Shown here: positions 1 through 12,553 of the stretch, piece after piece
Position numbering within the stretch: the first letter of the stretch is position 1
How the letters are laid out: each line of letters starts with the position of its first letter
Notes under the pieces: generated by a model
Seen by the model: the letters and a program-made list of their open reading frames with translations, nothing else
Told to the model about the DNA's origin: nothing
Databases searched by the model: none
Program-made: the position numbers and the translations under genes
NCBI RefSeq assembly: GCF_034440735.1
Contig: NZ_CP140098.1
Span: forward strand, 2,039,501-2,103,500
Length of the DNA stretch: 64,000 bases
Direction: 5' to 3'
Source of the DNA: Deinococcus sp. AB2017081
Lineage (GTDB): Bacteria > Deinococcota > Deinococci > Deinococcales > Deinococcaceae

Positions 1-85
1 CGAGGCGCGTGGCGGCGGCGAGGACGTGGCCGCCGAAGTCCCGGCCGATCAGGCCGACGACGCGGAACTCGCGGAAAGCAACTAA
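1..85 (+). CDS. rpsB: 30S ribosomal protein S2, C-terminal tail (partial)
   Basis: Only the last 27 codons are in the window, ending in TAA at 83-85. The tail is acidic and low in complexity (GGGEDVAAEVPADQADDAE), as in Deinococcus S2 proteins with acidic C-terminal extensions. The identification rests mainly on position: rpsB lies immediately upstream of tsf in most bacteria, and tsf follows here after a terminator-like hairpin. The residues alone would not identify it. Confidence 0.75.
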   Translation, partial: EARGGGEDVAAEVPADQADDAELAESN

Positions 86-106
86 CACAGAGCCAGCCGG
101 AGGGGA

Positions 107-142
107 GGGAAGTCCGGCGCGAGTCGCGGACTTCCCTTTTTT
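107..142 (+). terminator. Intrinsic terminator/attenuator between rpsB and tsf
   Basis: A perfect 10-bp stem (107-116 with 127-136, GGGAAGTCCG arm) encloses a 10-nt loop and is followed by six T (137-142). This is a textbook Rho-independent structure. It lies only about 50 nt before tsf, so it probably reduces readthrough from rpsB into tsf. Confidence 0.85.
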
Positions 143-188
143 CCGAGCCACGCCTGACGCTCACCACTCACGACCCAGGAGGTCACTC

Positions 189-985
<797 letters not shown>

Positions 986-993
986 ATCACCCG

Positions 994-1015
994 GGGCGGC
1001 GTGGCCGCCCTTTTT
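994..1015 (+). terminator. Intrinsic terminator after tsf
   Basis: A 7-bp GGGCGGC/GCCGCCC stem (994-1000 with 1004-1010) has a GTG loop and five T at 1011-1015, starting 8 nt after the tsf stop codon. Confidence 0.85.
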
Positions 1016-1037
1016 CCTGCCCAACCTGCTGACGTGA

Positions 1038-1823
<786 letters not shown>

Positions 1824-1868
1824 GCGGCACTCAACGGCCCGGCTGCGCGTTGTGACCGGGCCGGGCGG

Positions 1869-1874
1869 TACAAT
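1869..1874 (+). promoter_or_regulatory. -10 element of a possible internal frr promoter
   Basis: TACAAT at 1869-1874 lies 42 nt before the frr start, with no convincing -35. It directly follows a 7-bp inverted repeat (GGCCCGG...CCGGGCC) that may terminate pyrH transcription, so frr could be transcribed separately. Confidence 0.4.
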
Positions 1875-1916
1875 CGCTTCAGCTCCTCACCCCTCATCCC
1901 CTCCGGAGGCCACGCC

Positions 1917-2468
1917 ATGGCTGACATGAAATCCATTCAGGCCGATACCCGCGAACGCATGGGCAAGGCCCTCGAATCGCTCGACAGCAATCTGGGCATC
2001 CTGCGCACCGGCCGCGCCAACCCCGGCATCCTCAAGAAGATCGTCGTGGACTACTACGGCGCGACGATGCCGCTCGATCAGGTCGCCAGCGTCACCACGC
2101 CGGACGCCCGCACGCTGGTCATCACGCCGTGGGACCGTGGAGCCCTGAACCCCATCGAAAAGGCCATCCGCGACAGCGACCTGGGCCTGAACCCGAACAA
2201 CAAGGGCGACACCATCTTCATCACCGTGCCCATGCTGACCGAGGAGCGCCGCAAGGAGATGGTCAGGAATGCCAAGGGCTACGCCGAGGACGCCCGGATC
2301 GCCGTGCGGAACCTGCGCAAGCACGCGCTGGACGAGGTCAAGAAGGTCGAGGGCCTGGGCGACGACGAGATCAAGCGCGGCGAGGCCGACGTCCAGAAGA
2401 TCACCGACGAGTTCATCGCGAAGGTCGATCAGATCCTGCAGAAGAAGGAGCAGGACATCCTCGGGTGA
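1917..2468 (+). CDS. frr: Ribosome recycling factor
   Basis: With EF-G it splits the post-termination ribosome. The 183-residue protein has the expected length and the conserved [10 protein letters not shown] segment at 30-39, followed by a long basic/acidic three-helix-bundle C-terminus ([20 protein letters not shown]). The ATG is preceded by CCGGAGG with 7-nt spacing. It follows pyrH after 93 nt, as in most bacteria. Confidence 0.97.
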   Translation: MADMKSIQADTRERMGKALESLDSNLGILRTGRANPGILKKIVVDYYGATMPLDQVASVTTPDARTLVITPWDRGALNPIEKAIRDSDLGLNPNNKGDTIFITVPMLTEERRKEMVRNAKGYAEDARIAVRNLRKHALDEVKKVEGLGDDEIKRGEADVQKITDEFIAKVDQILQKKEQDILG

Positions 2469-2493
2469 CGATCCACGGGGAGCGCCATCACGG

Positions 2494-2530
2494 CAGTGCG
2501 GCACGGGCGAGCCACGCCCGCGCCGCACTG
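2494..2530 (+). terminator. Large hairpin between frr and cdsA (no T-run)
   Basis: Arms CAGTGCGGC (2494-2502) and CGGGCG (2504-2509) pair with CGCCCG (2515-2520) and GCCGCACTG (2522-2530), giving 15 bp with one A.C mismatch and a 5-nt loop. No T tract follows. It could be a Rho-assisted terminator, an attenuator or an mRNA-processing/stability element inside the operon. Confidence 0.5.
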
Positions 2531-2556
2531 TGCGCGCCGCCCGCCGACGGAGCCGC

Positions 2557-3390
<834 letters not shown>

Positions 3391-3432
3391 GGCACACTCT
3401 GCCGGGGCGGCGTGCGGCATGCTGGGAGGCAC

Positions 3433-4593
3433 ATGAAGGTCACGGTTCTGGGCAGTACGGGAAGTATCGGCACGCAGGCGCTGGACGTCGTGCGGGAACG
3501 CGGCTGGAGCGTGGGCACGCTCGCGGCCGGGCGCAATCTGGAGCTGCTGGCCGCCCAGGTGCGCGAGTTCCGGCCGGAGGTCGTGAGTGTGGATGCCAGC
3601 GTGTATGCCGCCGCCCGCGACCGGCTGCCGCACGTGATCGTGACCTCGGACGTGTCCGGGGCCGCCGTCCGGCCTGCCGATGTGGTCGTGAACGCCATGA
3701 GCGGCCTGATCGGGCTGGAACCGACGCGCGCCGCGCTGCTGGCCGGACAGGCCGTGGCGCTGGCGACCAAGGAGGCCATGGTCACCGCCGCGCACCTGAT
3801 GTGGGAGGCGGCCGCGGCGGGCGGGGGCCGCGTCGTGCCGGTCGATTCCGAGCACACCGGCGTGTACCAGTGCCTGACCGGCGAGCACATCGGCGACGTG
3901 GCCGAGGTGATCCTGACCGCGTCCGGCGGCCCCTTCCGCGACGGCCCGGCCGACCTGTCGCGCGTCACGCCCGCGCAGGCGCTGAAGCACCCGTCATGGA
4001 CGATGGGGCCGAAGGTGACCATCGATTCCTCGACCCTGATGAACAAGGGGCTGGAGGTCATGGAGTGCGCCAGCCTGTACGGGCTGCCCATGACGCAGGT
4101 GGGCGTGGTGATCCACCCGCAGAGCCTGATGCACGCGGCCGTGCGTTTCCGGGACGGCAGCCTGAAAGCGCAGTTCGGCCCCACCGACATGCGTCTGCCC
4201 ATCGCCTACGCCATGGACGCCGCCCCGACCGGCATGACCCACCCCGGCGACGTGCGGGGAACGCGGCGTGGGCCAGAGGTCGCCGGGCACGTGGCGTGGC
4301 CTCTGCGCGGCGAGTGGCAGTTCCGTGACCCGGATCTGGATCGGTTCCCGTGCCTGGCGCTGGCGTACCGCGCCGGTACCGGGGGTCGCCTGCTGCCGGT
4401 GGCCCTGAACGCCGCCGACGAGGTCGCCGTGGACGCCTTCCTGGCCGGGAGAATCGGCTACCTGGACATCCCCCGCGTGATCGGGGGCGTGCTGGACGAG
4501 ACCCCGGCCGGCGACCTGACGTGGGACACGCTGCACGCCACCGACGCCTGGGCCCGCATCCGTGCGGGTGAACTGTGCGGGGTGAGGGCGTGA
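3433..4593 (+). CDS. dxr: 1-deoxy-D-xylulose 5-phosphate reductoisomerase
   Basis: It converts DXP to MEP with NADPH, the committed step of the non-mevalonate isoprenoid route that feeds quinones, undecaprenyl phosphate and carotenoids. The 386-residue protein begins with the NADPH loop GSTGSIG (7-13). It has the metal ligands VDSEH at 137-141 and [10 protein letters not shown] at 199-208. The ATG at 3433 follows GGGAGG. Its stop overlaps the GTG start of rseP (GTGA), indicating translational coupling. Confidence 0.96.
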   Translation: MKVTVLGSTGSIGTQALDVVRERGWSVGTLAAGRNLELLAAQVREFRPEVVSVDASVYAAARDRLPHVIVTSDVSGAAVRPADVVVNAMSGLIGLEPTRAALLAGQAVALATKEAMVTAAHLMWEAAAAGGGRVVPVDSEHTGVYQCLTGEHIGDVAEVILTASGGPFRDGPADLSRVTPAQALKHPSWTMGPKVTIDSSTLMNKGLEVMECASLYGLPMTQVGVVIHPQSLMHAAVRFRDGSLKAQFGPTDMRLPIAYAMDAAPTGMTHPGDVRGTRRGPEVAGHVAWPLRGEWQFRDPDLDRFPCLALAYRAGTGGRLLPVALNAADEVAVDAFLAGRIGYLDIPRVIGGVLDETPAGDLTWDTLHATDAWARIRAGELCGVRA

Positions 4594-5708
4594 GTTTCTT
4601 CCAGAGCCTCGCCGCCGTCCTGACGCCCGCCGGGCTGATCTGGACCCTCCTGATCATCGGGATCGCCACCTTCCTGCACGAACTCGCGCACTACGCGCTG
4701 GCCCGCTGGCAGGGCGTGGCGGTCAAGTCATTCAGCGTGGGCATGGGGCCGGTCGTTTTCCGGCGCGAGTGGCGCGGCACCGAGTGGCGCCTGAGCCTGC
4801 TGCCCATCGGCGGCTACGTCGAGATCGACGGCATGGCCCCGGAACCCGGCGAGGACGGTGTGGCGCGGCCCCCCCAGCGCGGCTTCGCCCGGCTGCCCGC
4901 GTGGGGCAAGATCGCGGTACTCCTTGCAGGGCCGCTCATGAACCTGCTCCTCGCCATCGGGCTCATGACGATGACCTTCACGGCCCAGGGCGTGCCGGCC
5001 CCAGACCGCGCACGGATCGAGTCGGTCGTCGCGGATTCGGCGGCCCAGCGCCTGGGACTGCGCGCTGGCGACGTCATCACGGCGATCGATGGGCGTGACA
5101 TCCCGCAGACGGTGACCGTCCAGGGGCGTCCGGCGGCGGGCTGGGAGTCCGTACGCGACACGCTGACGCGTGCCGGGACGCACGTGTTCACGGTGGACCG
5201 CGCTGGACAACAGGTCGACCTGACCTTTGAGTGGACGCCCACGGTGAACGGCGAGCGGCAGCTGCTCGGCATCCGGTATGGGCCAGATGTCATGCCGGCC
5301 ACGCTGCCGGCCGCCTTCGTCCGGTCGTGGCAGGTGACGGCGCAGGCGGTGCCGCAGGTCGTGCAGTCCTTCGCCGGTCTGTTCAGCCGGTTCCTGACCC
5401 TGGATCTGTCGCGCGACGAGAACGTCAGTGGGCCCATCGGCACCGCCGAGATCGTCAGTCAGGCGGCCCGTGTGAGCCCGTGGGCGCTCGTACAGGTCGC
5501 CACGCTGCTGAACCTGTCGCTGGCCTTCTTCAACCTGATGCCGATTCCTGGCCTGGACGGTGGCCGCATCCTGCTGGTGCTCGTGGGGTCACTGCGGGGC
5601 CGCCCGCTGAGCTTCGCCCAGGAGCAGGCCATCAATCTGGCCGGGTTCGCGTTCGTAATGCTCCTGATGGTCTTCGTGGTCGTCCGGGACGTGAGCCGCT
5701 TTTTCTGA
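4590..5708 (+). CDS. rseP: RseP/site-2-protease-type membrane zinc metalloprotease
   Basis: This intramembrane protease cleaves membrane-spanning substrates such as anti-sigma factors. The HELAH zinc motif is at residues 30-34 in the first membrane helix, a PDZ domain follows at about 130-200, and the second active-site motif [12 protein letters not shown] is near 315-326. Length (372 aa) fits the family. The GTG at 4590, overlapping the dxr stop by 4 nt, is preferred over the upstream in-frame GTG at 4575 that lies inside dxr. The cognate anti-sigma substrate is not in the window. Confidence 0.93.
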   Translation: MSFFQSLAAVLTPAGLIWTLLIIGIATFLHELAHYALARWQGVAVKSFSVGMGPVVFRREWRGTEWRLSLLPIGGYVEIDGMAPEPGEDGVARPPQRGFARLPAWGKIAVLLAGPLMNLLLAIGLMTMTFTAQGVPAPDRARIESVVADSAAQRLGLRAGDVITAIDGRDIPQTVTVQGRPAAGWESVRDTLTRAGTHVFTVDRAGQQVDLTFEWTPTVNGERQLLGIRYGPDVMPATLPAAFVRSWQVTAQAVPQVVQSFAGLFSRFLTLDLSRDENVSGPIGTAEIVSQAARVSPWALVQVATLLNLSLAFFNLMPIPGLDGGRILLVLVGSLRGRPLSFAQEQAINLAGFAFVMLLMVFVVVRDVSRFF

Positions 5709-5718
5709 TCCCGTGTGG

Positions 5719-5758
5719 CACGGCTCATGAGAGTGAAATCACAGTTGGCCGAGCCGTG
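5719..5758. repeat. 8-bp inverted repeat downstream of rseP
   Basis: CACGGCTC (5719-5726) and GAGCCGTG (5751-5758) are perfect inverted arms 24 nt apart, between the rseP stop and the next gene. This could be a weak terminator or an operator for the gene at 5776. Confidence 0.35.
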
Positions 5759-5775
5759 TGTTACAACAGGCCCTG

Positions 5776-6621
5776 ATGCCCACACTGCGCCGACTGCTCA
5801 CCTCCGTCTTCTCCCTGGGTCTCGCCGCGACCGGACTGGCCGGCGCGGCAGAGCTCAAGCTGGGTCTGAACACCTCGGCCGGGCTGGGTTGCCCGGTCGT
5901 GGCCGGTCGGCTCGGCATTCAGGCGGATAGGTTCGGCGTGTACGGACAGGTCGGCTACTGCTCCAGCAACGTGCAGGGCCAGAGCGGCAGTGCCACCTTC
6001 GGCGGTGGCGTGAGCTTCGACGTGTTCACGACGTCCAATGTGACCACCTATGCCCTGGTTGGCGGCGATGTCCAGGACGGCAATGCGGTGCTGCACGGCG
6101 ACCTGGGCCTGCGCTATGGCGTCGCCCTGTTTCCCGTGGAGGGGTACCTGGAAGCCGGAGTGCAGCGGACGACCACGGCCCTGGGCCCGGTGCTCGGGCC
6201 CCGTATCGCGCTGGGGGTCACGTACCGCATGAACCTCGGCGACGTCCAGGGCAGCGTTCCTGCGCCGCTCACGCTGGACGATGGCACGACGCCCGACACC
6301 TACTCCGGCGCCGCCCCCGCAGAATGCAAGCTGACGCAGGAGCAGGACATCGCCTCGGCGCGGGCGACTGCGTCAGGGGCCGCCAACGAGGGGCTGTCGG
6401 CGGCCGCGAACTCGGTGCGGGCGGCGTACAGCGATATCTCCTACACGGTGACGATCACGAACGTCAGCATCAACGGCAACTCGGCGCGGGTCGCGGGCCA
6501 GGTCAAGGTCAGCGCCACCCAGCGGTCGACCGGAGAGCGGGTCAGCGGGACGTACGGCGGCACGGTCAGCCTCGTCCGTGACGGCTGTGGGTGGCGGGCA
6601 ACCGGCTACACCCGCAGCTGA
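5776..6621 (+). CDS. Secreted protein of unknown function, possible outer-membrane/periplasmic role
   Basis: I do not recognise a family. The 281-residue product starts with a clear signal peptide (MPTLRRLLTSVFSLGLAAT, cleavage near AGAA at 23-26). The middle third alternates short hydrophobic and glycine-rich stretches, as in a beta-barrel or beta-sandwich. The last 100 residues form a separate segment with two cysteines and a repeated V-x-V-x-V strand pattern. The ATG at 5776 gives the signal peptide; an in-frame GTG 18 nt upstream is unlikely. There is no good Shine-Dalgarno. Confidence 0.7.
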   Translation: MPTLRRLLTSVFSLGLAATGLAGAAELKLGLNTSAGLGCPVVAGRLGIQADRFGVYGQVGYCSSNVQGQSGSATFGGGVSFDVFTTSNVTTYALVGGDVQDGNAVLHGDLGLRYGVALFPVEGYLEAGVQRTTTALGPVLGPRIALGVTYRMNLGDVQGSVPAPLTLDDGTTPDTYSGAAPAECKLTQEQDIASARATASGAANEGLSAAANSVRAAYSDISYTVTITNVSINGNSARVAGQVKVSATQRSTGERVSGTYGGTVSLVRDGCGWRATGYTRS

Positions 6622-6645
6622 GGGCTGCCGCCCCGGCACGTCGCG

Positions 6646-7209
6646 TCAGCGGTGCTGGGTGTGATACTCGGCGTTCGGGACAAATCCCAGAGCGCCGCTC
6701 ACCCGGTTGGTCAGGTTGAACATCCCGACGACCTGCACGAGTTCCAGAATCGCGTGGTCGTCCAGGCCGACCTGCCGCAGCGTCTCCAGATCGTCCTGGG
6801 TCATCTCGGCCGGCCGGAGCGTCAGTTTCTCGGCATACGCGCACAGGGCGGTCTGCCGGGCGTCCAGCCGGGCATGCCGCCAGTTCACGGCGATGGTGTC
6901 GGCTTTCAGCGGATCGTCCAGCAGGCCGCGCAGCGCAGCCCCGTGCGAGACCTCGCAGTACACGCAGCGGTTGGCGGCGCTGACCACCACGGCCAGCATC
7001 TCCCGCTCGGCCGGACTGAGGTGACCCTCGCGGTTGACCAGCAGGTTGAAGTACGCCCACCACGCGAGAAACTGCTCACCGTTCAGCGCCTGCGCCCGGA
7101 AGACGTTCGGCACGAAGCCCAGGGCTTCACTGGACTTCTGCCACAGTCTGAGCACACCCTCGGGCGCGGACGACGTGTCCGGCACGGCCAGCCAGGAGAT
7201 GTCGGTCAT
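6646..7209 (-). CDS. Peroxidase-related (AhpD/carboxymuconolactone decarboxylase-fold) protein
   Basis: The 187-residue protein has the AhpD-type redox motif CVYCEVSHG in the middle, followed by the typical helical second half. Family members reduce peroxides or act as disulfide exchange partners. The ATG at 7209 ([11 protein letters not shown]) is preferred over a GTG at 7218, because TAGGCT (minus strand, 7224-7219) would serve as a -10 only 9 nt before that ATG. The enzyme's physiological partner is not apparent in the neighbourhood. Confidence 0.85.
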   Translation of the reverse strand: MTDISWLAVPDTSSAPEGVLRLWQKSSEALGFVPNVFRAQALNGEQFLAWWAYFNLLVNREGHLSPAEREMLAVVVSAANRCVYCEVSHGAALRGLLDDPLKADTIAVNWRHARLDARQTALCAYAEKLTLRPAEMTQDDLETLRQVGLDDHAILELVQVVGMFNLTNRVSGALGFVPNAEYHTQHR

Positions 7210-7255
7210 GAGGCCCACAGCCTACGACACGGGGCAGGCCACAGGCACGCAGACG

Positions 7256-7283
7256 CGGCTCCCGGAATCGCCTCCGGGAGCCG
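7256..7283 (-). terminator. Strong hairpin downstream of the BMP binding-protein gene
   Basis: An 11-bp perfect stem (7256-7266 with 7273-7283, CGGCTCCCGGA arm) with a 6-nt loop begins 16 nt beyond the stop codon of the gene at 7299-8465. It has no T-run on either strand. Confidence 0.55.
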
Positions 7284-7298
7284 CCGTGTGGTCCGTCC

Positions 7299-8465
7299 TT
7301 ACTTCTTCGGCTCGTCGGCCACCGCGCCGGTCACGCCGGGCACGACCCAGGCCATGCTGTTCAGCTCACCGATGCTGGCGACCTTGCCGGCCGGCACGCG
7401 CAGGAAGCCGTTGCGATCCTTGATCGGGCCGGTGAAGGGATCGAACTTCCCGCCGGATTCCATGGTGGCCTTGAGCTGCATGACACGGTCATACACGCTG
7501 ACCTGCTTGCCCGCCACGGTGATGGTCTTCGCCTTGAGGGCCGGCACCCATTTGGGATTGATCGCCATGCCGTCCTGGGCACCCAGCTCGACGCTGCCGC
7601 CGCGCAGCAGGTTCCAGTAGTCCACCTTGTCGAGGTTCTTGGTGGTATAGGTGCCGTTGCGCACCTTGGTCAGGACGTCGATGTAGATCTTGTCCCAGTG
7701 CACCAGCTGACCGCTGACCACGTAGTCCGGCGCGAACTTGTACATGGGCGTGTAGTGCGCGAACACCGGCACCTTGCGGGCCCCGGCGGTCTGCACCACC
7801 GTCGCGGTGTCCTCGGTGAAGGCCAGTGCCCCCGCGCCCTCACTGATCAGGGCCTCGGCGGCCTCGCGGGCCTTGTTGGGATCGAACCACGCATTGATCC
7901 ACTTCACACTGACGGTCGCGGCCGGGTTCACGGCGCGTGCCCCCAGGGCGAAGGCGCTGATGTGGCGCTTGAGTTCGGGCACGGGGAAGGCCGCCACGTA
8001 GCCCAGTTTTGGCGACTTGCTCACGGCCGCGGCCATCATGCCGTTGAGGTAGTACAGCTGGTAGAAGTCGGCCATGTAGGTGCCCATGTTGGGTGCCCGC
8101 TTGAAGCCGCTGGCATGCAGGAACATCACGTTCGGATATTTCTTGGCGGCCTCCAGCGTCTGATCCATGAAGCCGAAGGAGGTCGTGAAGATCACCTTGC
8201 AGCTGTCCTTGACCAGCTTGTCGATCACGGGCATGGCCTGACCCTCGGCCACGCTCTCGACGTAGCGGGTCTCCAGCCAGGGCAGCGCCTTCTCGGCACT
8301 CTTGCGGGCGACGTCGTGGGCATAGGTCCAGCCGATATCGCCGACCGGGCCGACGTACACGAAGCACGCGCGGAGCTTGGCGTCGGTCTGGGCACGGGCT
8401 GGAGCGGCGGCGGTCGAGAGCAGGGCGAGGGTCACGGGCAGGGCGGTCAGCAGGGTCTTGTTCAT
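7299..8465 (-). CDS. BMP/PnrA-family substrate-binding protein of a nucleoside-type ABC importer
   Basis: The 388-residue periplasmic binding protein begins MNKTLLTALPVTLALLSTAAAPARAQ, a classical signal peptide cleaved after ARA. The mature protein opens with ACFVYVGPVGDIGWTYAHD, the hallmark of the Bmp/PnrA family that binds purine nucleosides or related ligands. GGAGG lies just before the ATG. The cognate permeases and ATPase are probably those at 10.5-14.1 kb on the same strand, separated by msrPQ. Substrate is inferred from the family; other Bmp members bind different small molecules. Confidence 0.88.
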   Translation of the reverse strand: MNKTLLTALPVTLALLSTAAAPARAQTDAKLRACFVYVGPVGDIGWTYAHDVARKSAEKALPWLETRYVESVAEGQAMPVIDKLVKDSCKVIFTTSFGFMDQTLEAAKKYPNVMFLHASGFKRAPNMGTYMADFYQLYYLNGMMAAAVSKSPKLGYVAAFPVPELKRHISAFALGARAVNPAATVSVKWINAWFDPNKAREAAEALISEGAGALAFTEDTATVVQTAGARKVPVFAHYTPMYKFAPDYVVSGQLVHWDKIYIDVLTKVRNGTYTTKNLDKVDYWNLLRGGSVELGAQDGMAINPKWVPALKAKTITVAGKQVSVYDRVMQLKATMESGGKFDPFTGPIKDRNGFLRVPAGKVASIGELNSMAWVVPGVTGAVADEPKK

Positions 8466-8496
8466 GAAAAGCCTCCGGGTGCGTGGGGACGCTTTC

Positions 8497-8502
8497 ATTG
8501 TG
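8497..8502 (-). promoter_or_regulatory. -10 element of the BMP binding-protein gene
   Basis: CACAAT on the minus strand (8502-8497) lies 31 nt before the ATG, with a weak TTTGCG -35 about 17 nt upstream. The 5' leader then contains GGAGG. Confidence 0.4.
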
Positions 8503-8661
8503 CCGTGCGGCAGCCGAAACGCAAAGGGCAAGGAGCAGGCGCGCCGGCCAAGAGCGCAGACGTGCCCGAGACGACGGTGAGCTGATCCAAACCGCGCCAG
8601 ACTCCGTATACCTTCACGAGAGGTTCCGTTCACGCCACGAGTTGATCGACAGGAGAACGCC

Positions 8662-9614
<953 letters not shown>

Positions 9615-9615
<1 letters not shown>

Positions 9616-10271
9616 TGTCGGCGCGGTCGCCTGGCCCACGCGCCACCGCCCGCCCGGCCCGGCCCCTGCCGTGGCTGGTGCCGGCCGTCACCGTGGGTGG
9701 ACTGGTGCCGGCCGTGATGCTCGTGCAGGACGCGCTGACCGGAGCCCTGGGGGCCAACCCGATCCAGCGCGCCACCCTGCAGACCGGTCTGCTGACCCTG
9801 GCGCTGCTGGTGCTGTCGCTGGCATGTACACCGCTGCGGCTCGTGACCGGCTGGACCTGGCCCGCCCGGATCCGCAAGGCGCTGGGGCTGCTCGCGTTCG
9901 GGTACGGCGTCCTGCACTTCGGGATCTATCTGCTCGACCACGGCTTCAACCTGGGCCAGATCACGGAAGACGTGCTGGAGCGCCCCTTCGTCACGGCCGG
10001 GTTCACCGCCCTGCTGCTGCTCGTGCCGCTGGCACTGACGAGCCGCAGGGATTCGGTGCGGCGGCTGGGGTTCGAGCGCTGGACGCGTCTGCACCGTCTG
10101 GTCTATGCGGCGGTGAGCGTGGGAACGCTGCACTACTACTGGGGCGTGAAGAAGGATCACACGCCGCCGCTGATCTACGCAGCGGTCATCGCCGTCCTGT
10201 TCGTGATCCGCTGGGTGGCCCGCCGGCCCCGTCGGCAGGGGAGGGCGGGAGCGGGGCGGGCAGCAGGCTAG
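9615..10271 (+). CDS. msrQ: Heme-binding membrane subunit of MsrPQ
   Basis: This 218-residue ferric-reductase-like membrane protein passes electrons from the respiratory chain to MsrP. It has about six hydrophobic helices with histidines in helices 3 to 5 (GVLHFGIYLLDHG, RLHRLVYAAVSVGTLHYYW) that can ligate heme. The ATG at 9615 shares its A with the msrP stop; a longer open frame upstream lies inside msrP and is spurious. The C-terminus is rich in arginine and glycine. Confidence 0.93.
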
Positions 10272-10465
10272 ACCTTGCTCAGCGCGCCTTCGGTGTGGGC
10301 GGTTCTCTTGCCGTCCACCTCGACGATGTACCTCGGATCATCCCTGCTGGCGCGGTAGTGGAAGCCGCTGACCTCGCCGTCCTCGTGGGCGATCTTCACG
10401 ACCCTGCCCTCGGCGTGTGAGCCGTGGCTCTGCCAGCGCACCGTGTCCCCGACCCTGATCGTCAT
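10268..10465 (-). CDS. DUF2945 (HVA1/TUDOR-like) small protein
   Basis: The 65-residue protein MTIRVGDTVRWQSHGSHAEG...EGALSKV matches the DUF2945 family of small beta-barrel proteins of unknown cellular role. The ATG at 10465 has TATGCT (10477-10472, minus strand) ending 6 nt before it, a leaderless arrangement that excludes the longer frame starting at 10504. Its 3' end overlaps that of msrQ by 4 nt in tail-to-tail orientation. Confidence 0.82.
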   Translation of the reverse strand: MTIRVGDTVRWQSHGSHAEGRVVKIAHEDGEVSGFHYRASRDDPRYIVEVDGKRTAHTEGALSKV

Positions 10466-10534
10466 GCGCCGAGCATAGGTTCGGGGCGGCATGGACGGCA
10501 CCAACGGCGCTTGAGACGGCCTTGAGGCTTGCTG

Positions 10535-11428
10535 CTACCGCTCGCCGCGAACGTATGCCCGGCCCAGGCCGGCCGGGGCTGATCCCGCCTGTCCGCGTCG
10601 TCCGGCCAGGGCCAGGACGATCAGCACCAGCACGAAGGGCATGGCGCTGAAGACCTCGGTCGGGATGGGGCTGTTGCCCTGCAGGCGGAACTGGAGGTAG
10701 TACAGGACACCGAAGAACAGGGCGCCGGCCACGGCCCGCAGCGGATTCCACGCGACGAAGATCACCAGCGCCACCGCGATCCAGCCCAGCCCGCCCACCA
10801 TGTTGTCGGTCCACGAGGAGCGGTACGACAGCGCCAGGAACGCGCCGCCCAGTCCGCCCAGCGCCCCGCCGCCCAGCACCGCCAGCGCCCGCACGAGGCC
10901 GACATTGACGCCCAGCACGTCGGCGGCGGCCGGGTTCTCGCCCACGGACCGCAGCGTCAGGCCGGCGCGGGTGGAATTCAGGTAGAACGCCAGGAGTCCC
11001 GCCAGCAGCAGCGCTCCGACCGTGAAGGGACTGATGGTGAAGCTGCCGAGCGTCCAGTCCGGCACCTTGTTGAACAGCGGCAGGCCCTCGTACTTCTTGC
11101 CCAGCAGCCCCGCCGCACCGGTGCCGATCAGGGCCAGCGCCAGGCCCGACACGAACTGGTTGGCCCGCAGCGTGACGGTCGCCAGCGCGTGCAGCGCGCA
11201 CAGGGCCGCGCCGGCCAGCATGGACGCGCCCACGGCGGCCCACAGGCTCGCGTCCGGAGCGCTGCTCGCCACCGCGAAGGCCGCGAGCGCCCCCACGGCC
11301 ATGACCCCCTCCATACCCAGGTTCACGATGCCTGCCCGCTCGTTGACCACCGCTCCCAGGCTGGCCAGCAGCAGCGGCGTCCCCACCGCCAGCGCCCGCA
11401 CCAGCGCCTCGACCACGACGTTATCCAT
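10535..11428 (-). CDS. Nucleoside-type ABC transporter permease (second of pair)
   Basis: This 297-residue polytopic membrane protein belongs to the BPD_transp_2 permease family (RbsC/NupQ type). It opens with the conserved TPLLLASLGAVVNERAGIVNLGMEGVM and has about eight to nine hydrophobic segments. It is the last gene of the ATPase-permease-permease set and should form the transmembrane channel with the permease at 11501-12553. It is separated from that gene by a 72-nt spacer consisting largely of a heptamer tandem repeat. Confidence 0.9.
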   Translation of the reverse strand: MDNVVVEALVRALAVGTPLLLASLGAVVNERAGIVNLGMEGVMAVGALAAFAVASSAPDASLWAAVGASMLAGAALCALHALATVTLRANQFVSGLALALIGTGAAGLLGKKYEGLPLFNKVPDWTLGSFTISPFTVGALLLAGLLAFYLNSTRAGLTLRSVGENPAAADVLGVNVGLVRALAVLGGGALGGLGGAFLALSYRSSWTDNMVGGLGWIAVALVIFVAWNPLRAVAGALFFGVLYYLQFRLQGNSPIPTEVFSAMPFVLVLIVLALAGRRGQAGSAPAGLGRAYVRGER

Positions 11429-11453
11429 GCTGACGCTCCCGGTTCCCGGTGCC

Positions 11454-11495
11454 CTGCCGTCTGCCGTCTGCCATCTGCTGTCTGCCCTCTACCCT
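11454..11495. repeat. Degenerate tandem heptamer array (consensus CTGCCGT), six units
   Basis: Six consecutive 7-nt units fill the spacer between the two permease genes: CTGCCGT, CTGCCGT, CTGCCAT, CTGCTGT, CTGCCCT, CTACCCT, followed by CTGC. The unit length is 7, so it cannot be coding-frame neutral. The same kind of heptamers recur at 16771-16825. The function is unknown. Confidence 0.85.
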
Positions 11496-11500
11496 CTGCA

Positions 11501-12553
11501 TCACTTCCCCCACACCACGCGGTGCCGTACGAAGACCTCGGAGGCGATCAGGCACAGCAGGATCACGCCACTGAACACATCGACCACGCGGAAGGGCATG
11601 TTCAGGTCGATTTTGAGCAGGTCGCCGCCGGCCAGGATCACGCCCATCAGCGGGGCGGTGACCAGACACAGGGCCGGGTTGCCCCGCGCCAGCCACGCCA
11701 CGATCACGCCGGTGAAGCCGTAGCCCAGCGACAGCTGCCCGGCTTCCAGCAGGCGGTGGTGGATGCCCGCCACCTCGCCCGCGCCGGCCAGTCCGGCGGC
11801 GCCCCCGGTGATCAGGGCGACCACGGTGGCAATGCCGGCTGCGTTCAGGCCGGCATAGCGGGCCGCGCCCGGATTCTCACCCACGACCCGCAGCGCGTAG
11901 CCCAGCGTCGAGCGCGACAGCAGCCACTGCAGCCCCAGCGCGACGGCGATCCCCAGCAGCAGGGTCGGCCAGTGCACCTGCGTGCCCGGCAGGGTCGGCA
12001 GATACCCCGCCTGCGGGATGGTGTCGGTGTAGATATACCCGCGCACGTCCTTTCCCTTCCAGGGCCCGGCGATCAGGTACGTGACCAGTGCCACCGCCAC
12101 GTAGTTCAGCATCAGGGTGGACAGGATCTCGTTCACGTTCAGGCGGCGCAGCCACGCCGCGATCCCGGCCCACAGCCCTCCGCCCAGGATTCCCATGACG
12201 AACATGGCAGGCACGAGCAGCGGCCCCGGCAGCGGCAAGAACAGCGCCGTGCCCGCCGCGGACACCGCGCCCAGCAGTAGCTGTCCCTCTGCGCCGATGT
12301 TGAAGAACTGGGCGCGGAAGGCCAGCGCCAGCCCCGAGCCGATCAGCAGCAGCGGGATGGTGCGTCGCCCCACCTCGGCCAGGCCGGTCGCGTCGCCTAG
12401 GGTGCCGCGCAGCATCGAGCCGTACACCGCGCCGGGAGACACGCCGTATACCGCGAAGACCACAGCGCACACGGCCAGCGCCACGACCACCGCGCCCAGC
12501 GTGACCAGCGCTGACCGCGCGGCCGTGGTTGCGGGCAGCGCCACAAAGCGCAT
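11501..12553 (-). CDS. Nucleoside-type ABC transporter permease (first of pair)
   Basis: The 350-residue BPD_transp_2 permease (NupP type) has about nine to ten membrane helices and the family sequence VYGVSPGAVYGSMLRGTLG near residue 40, with FRAQFFNIGAEGQLLLGA near 90. The ATG at 12553 overlaps the ATPase stop as TGATG, so the two are translationally coupled. It pairs with the permease at 10535 and the Bmp-type binding protein at 7299. Confidence 0.92.
   Translation of the reverse strand: MRFVALPATTAARSALVTLGAVVVALAVCAVVFAVYGVSPGAVYGSMLRGTLGDATGLAEVGRRTIPLLLIGSGLALAFRAQFFNIGAEGQLLLGAVSAAGTALFLPLPGPLLVPAMFVMGILGGGLWAGIAAWLRRLNVNEILSTLMLNYVAVALVTYLIAGPWKGKDVRGYIYTDTIPQAGYLPTLPGTQVHWPTLLLGIAVALGLQWLLSRSTLGYALRVVGENPGAARYAGLNAAGIATVVALITGGAAGLAGAGEVAGIHHRLLEAGQLSLGYGFTGVIVAWLARGNPALCLVTAPLMGVILAGGDLLKIDLNMPFRVVDVFSGVILLCLIASEVFVRHRVVWGK

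Noticed and set aside
11454..11495. CRISPR-like or microsatellite array
   Set aside because: The units are 7 nt with no spacers and no cas genes are nearby, so it is a short tandem repeat, not CRISPR.
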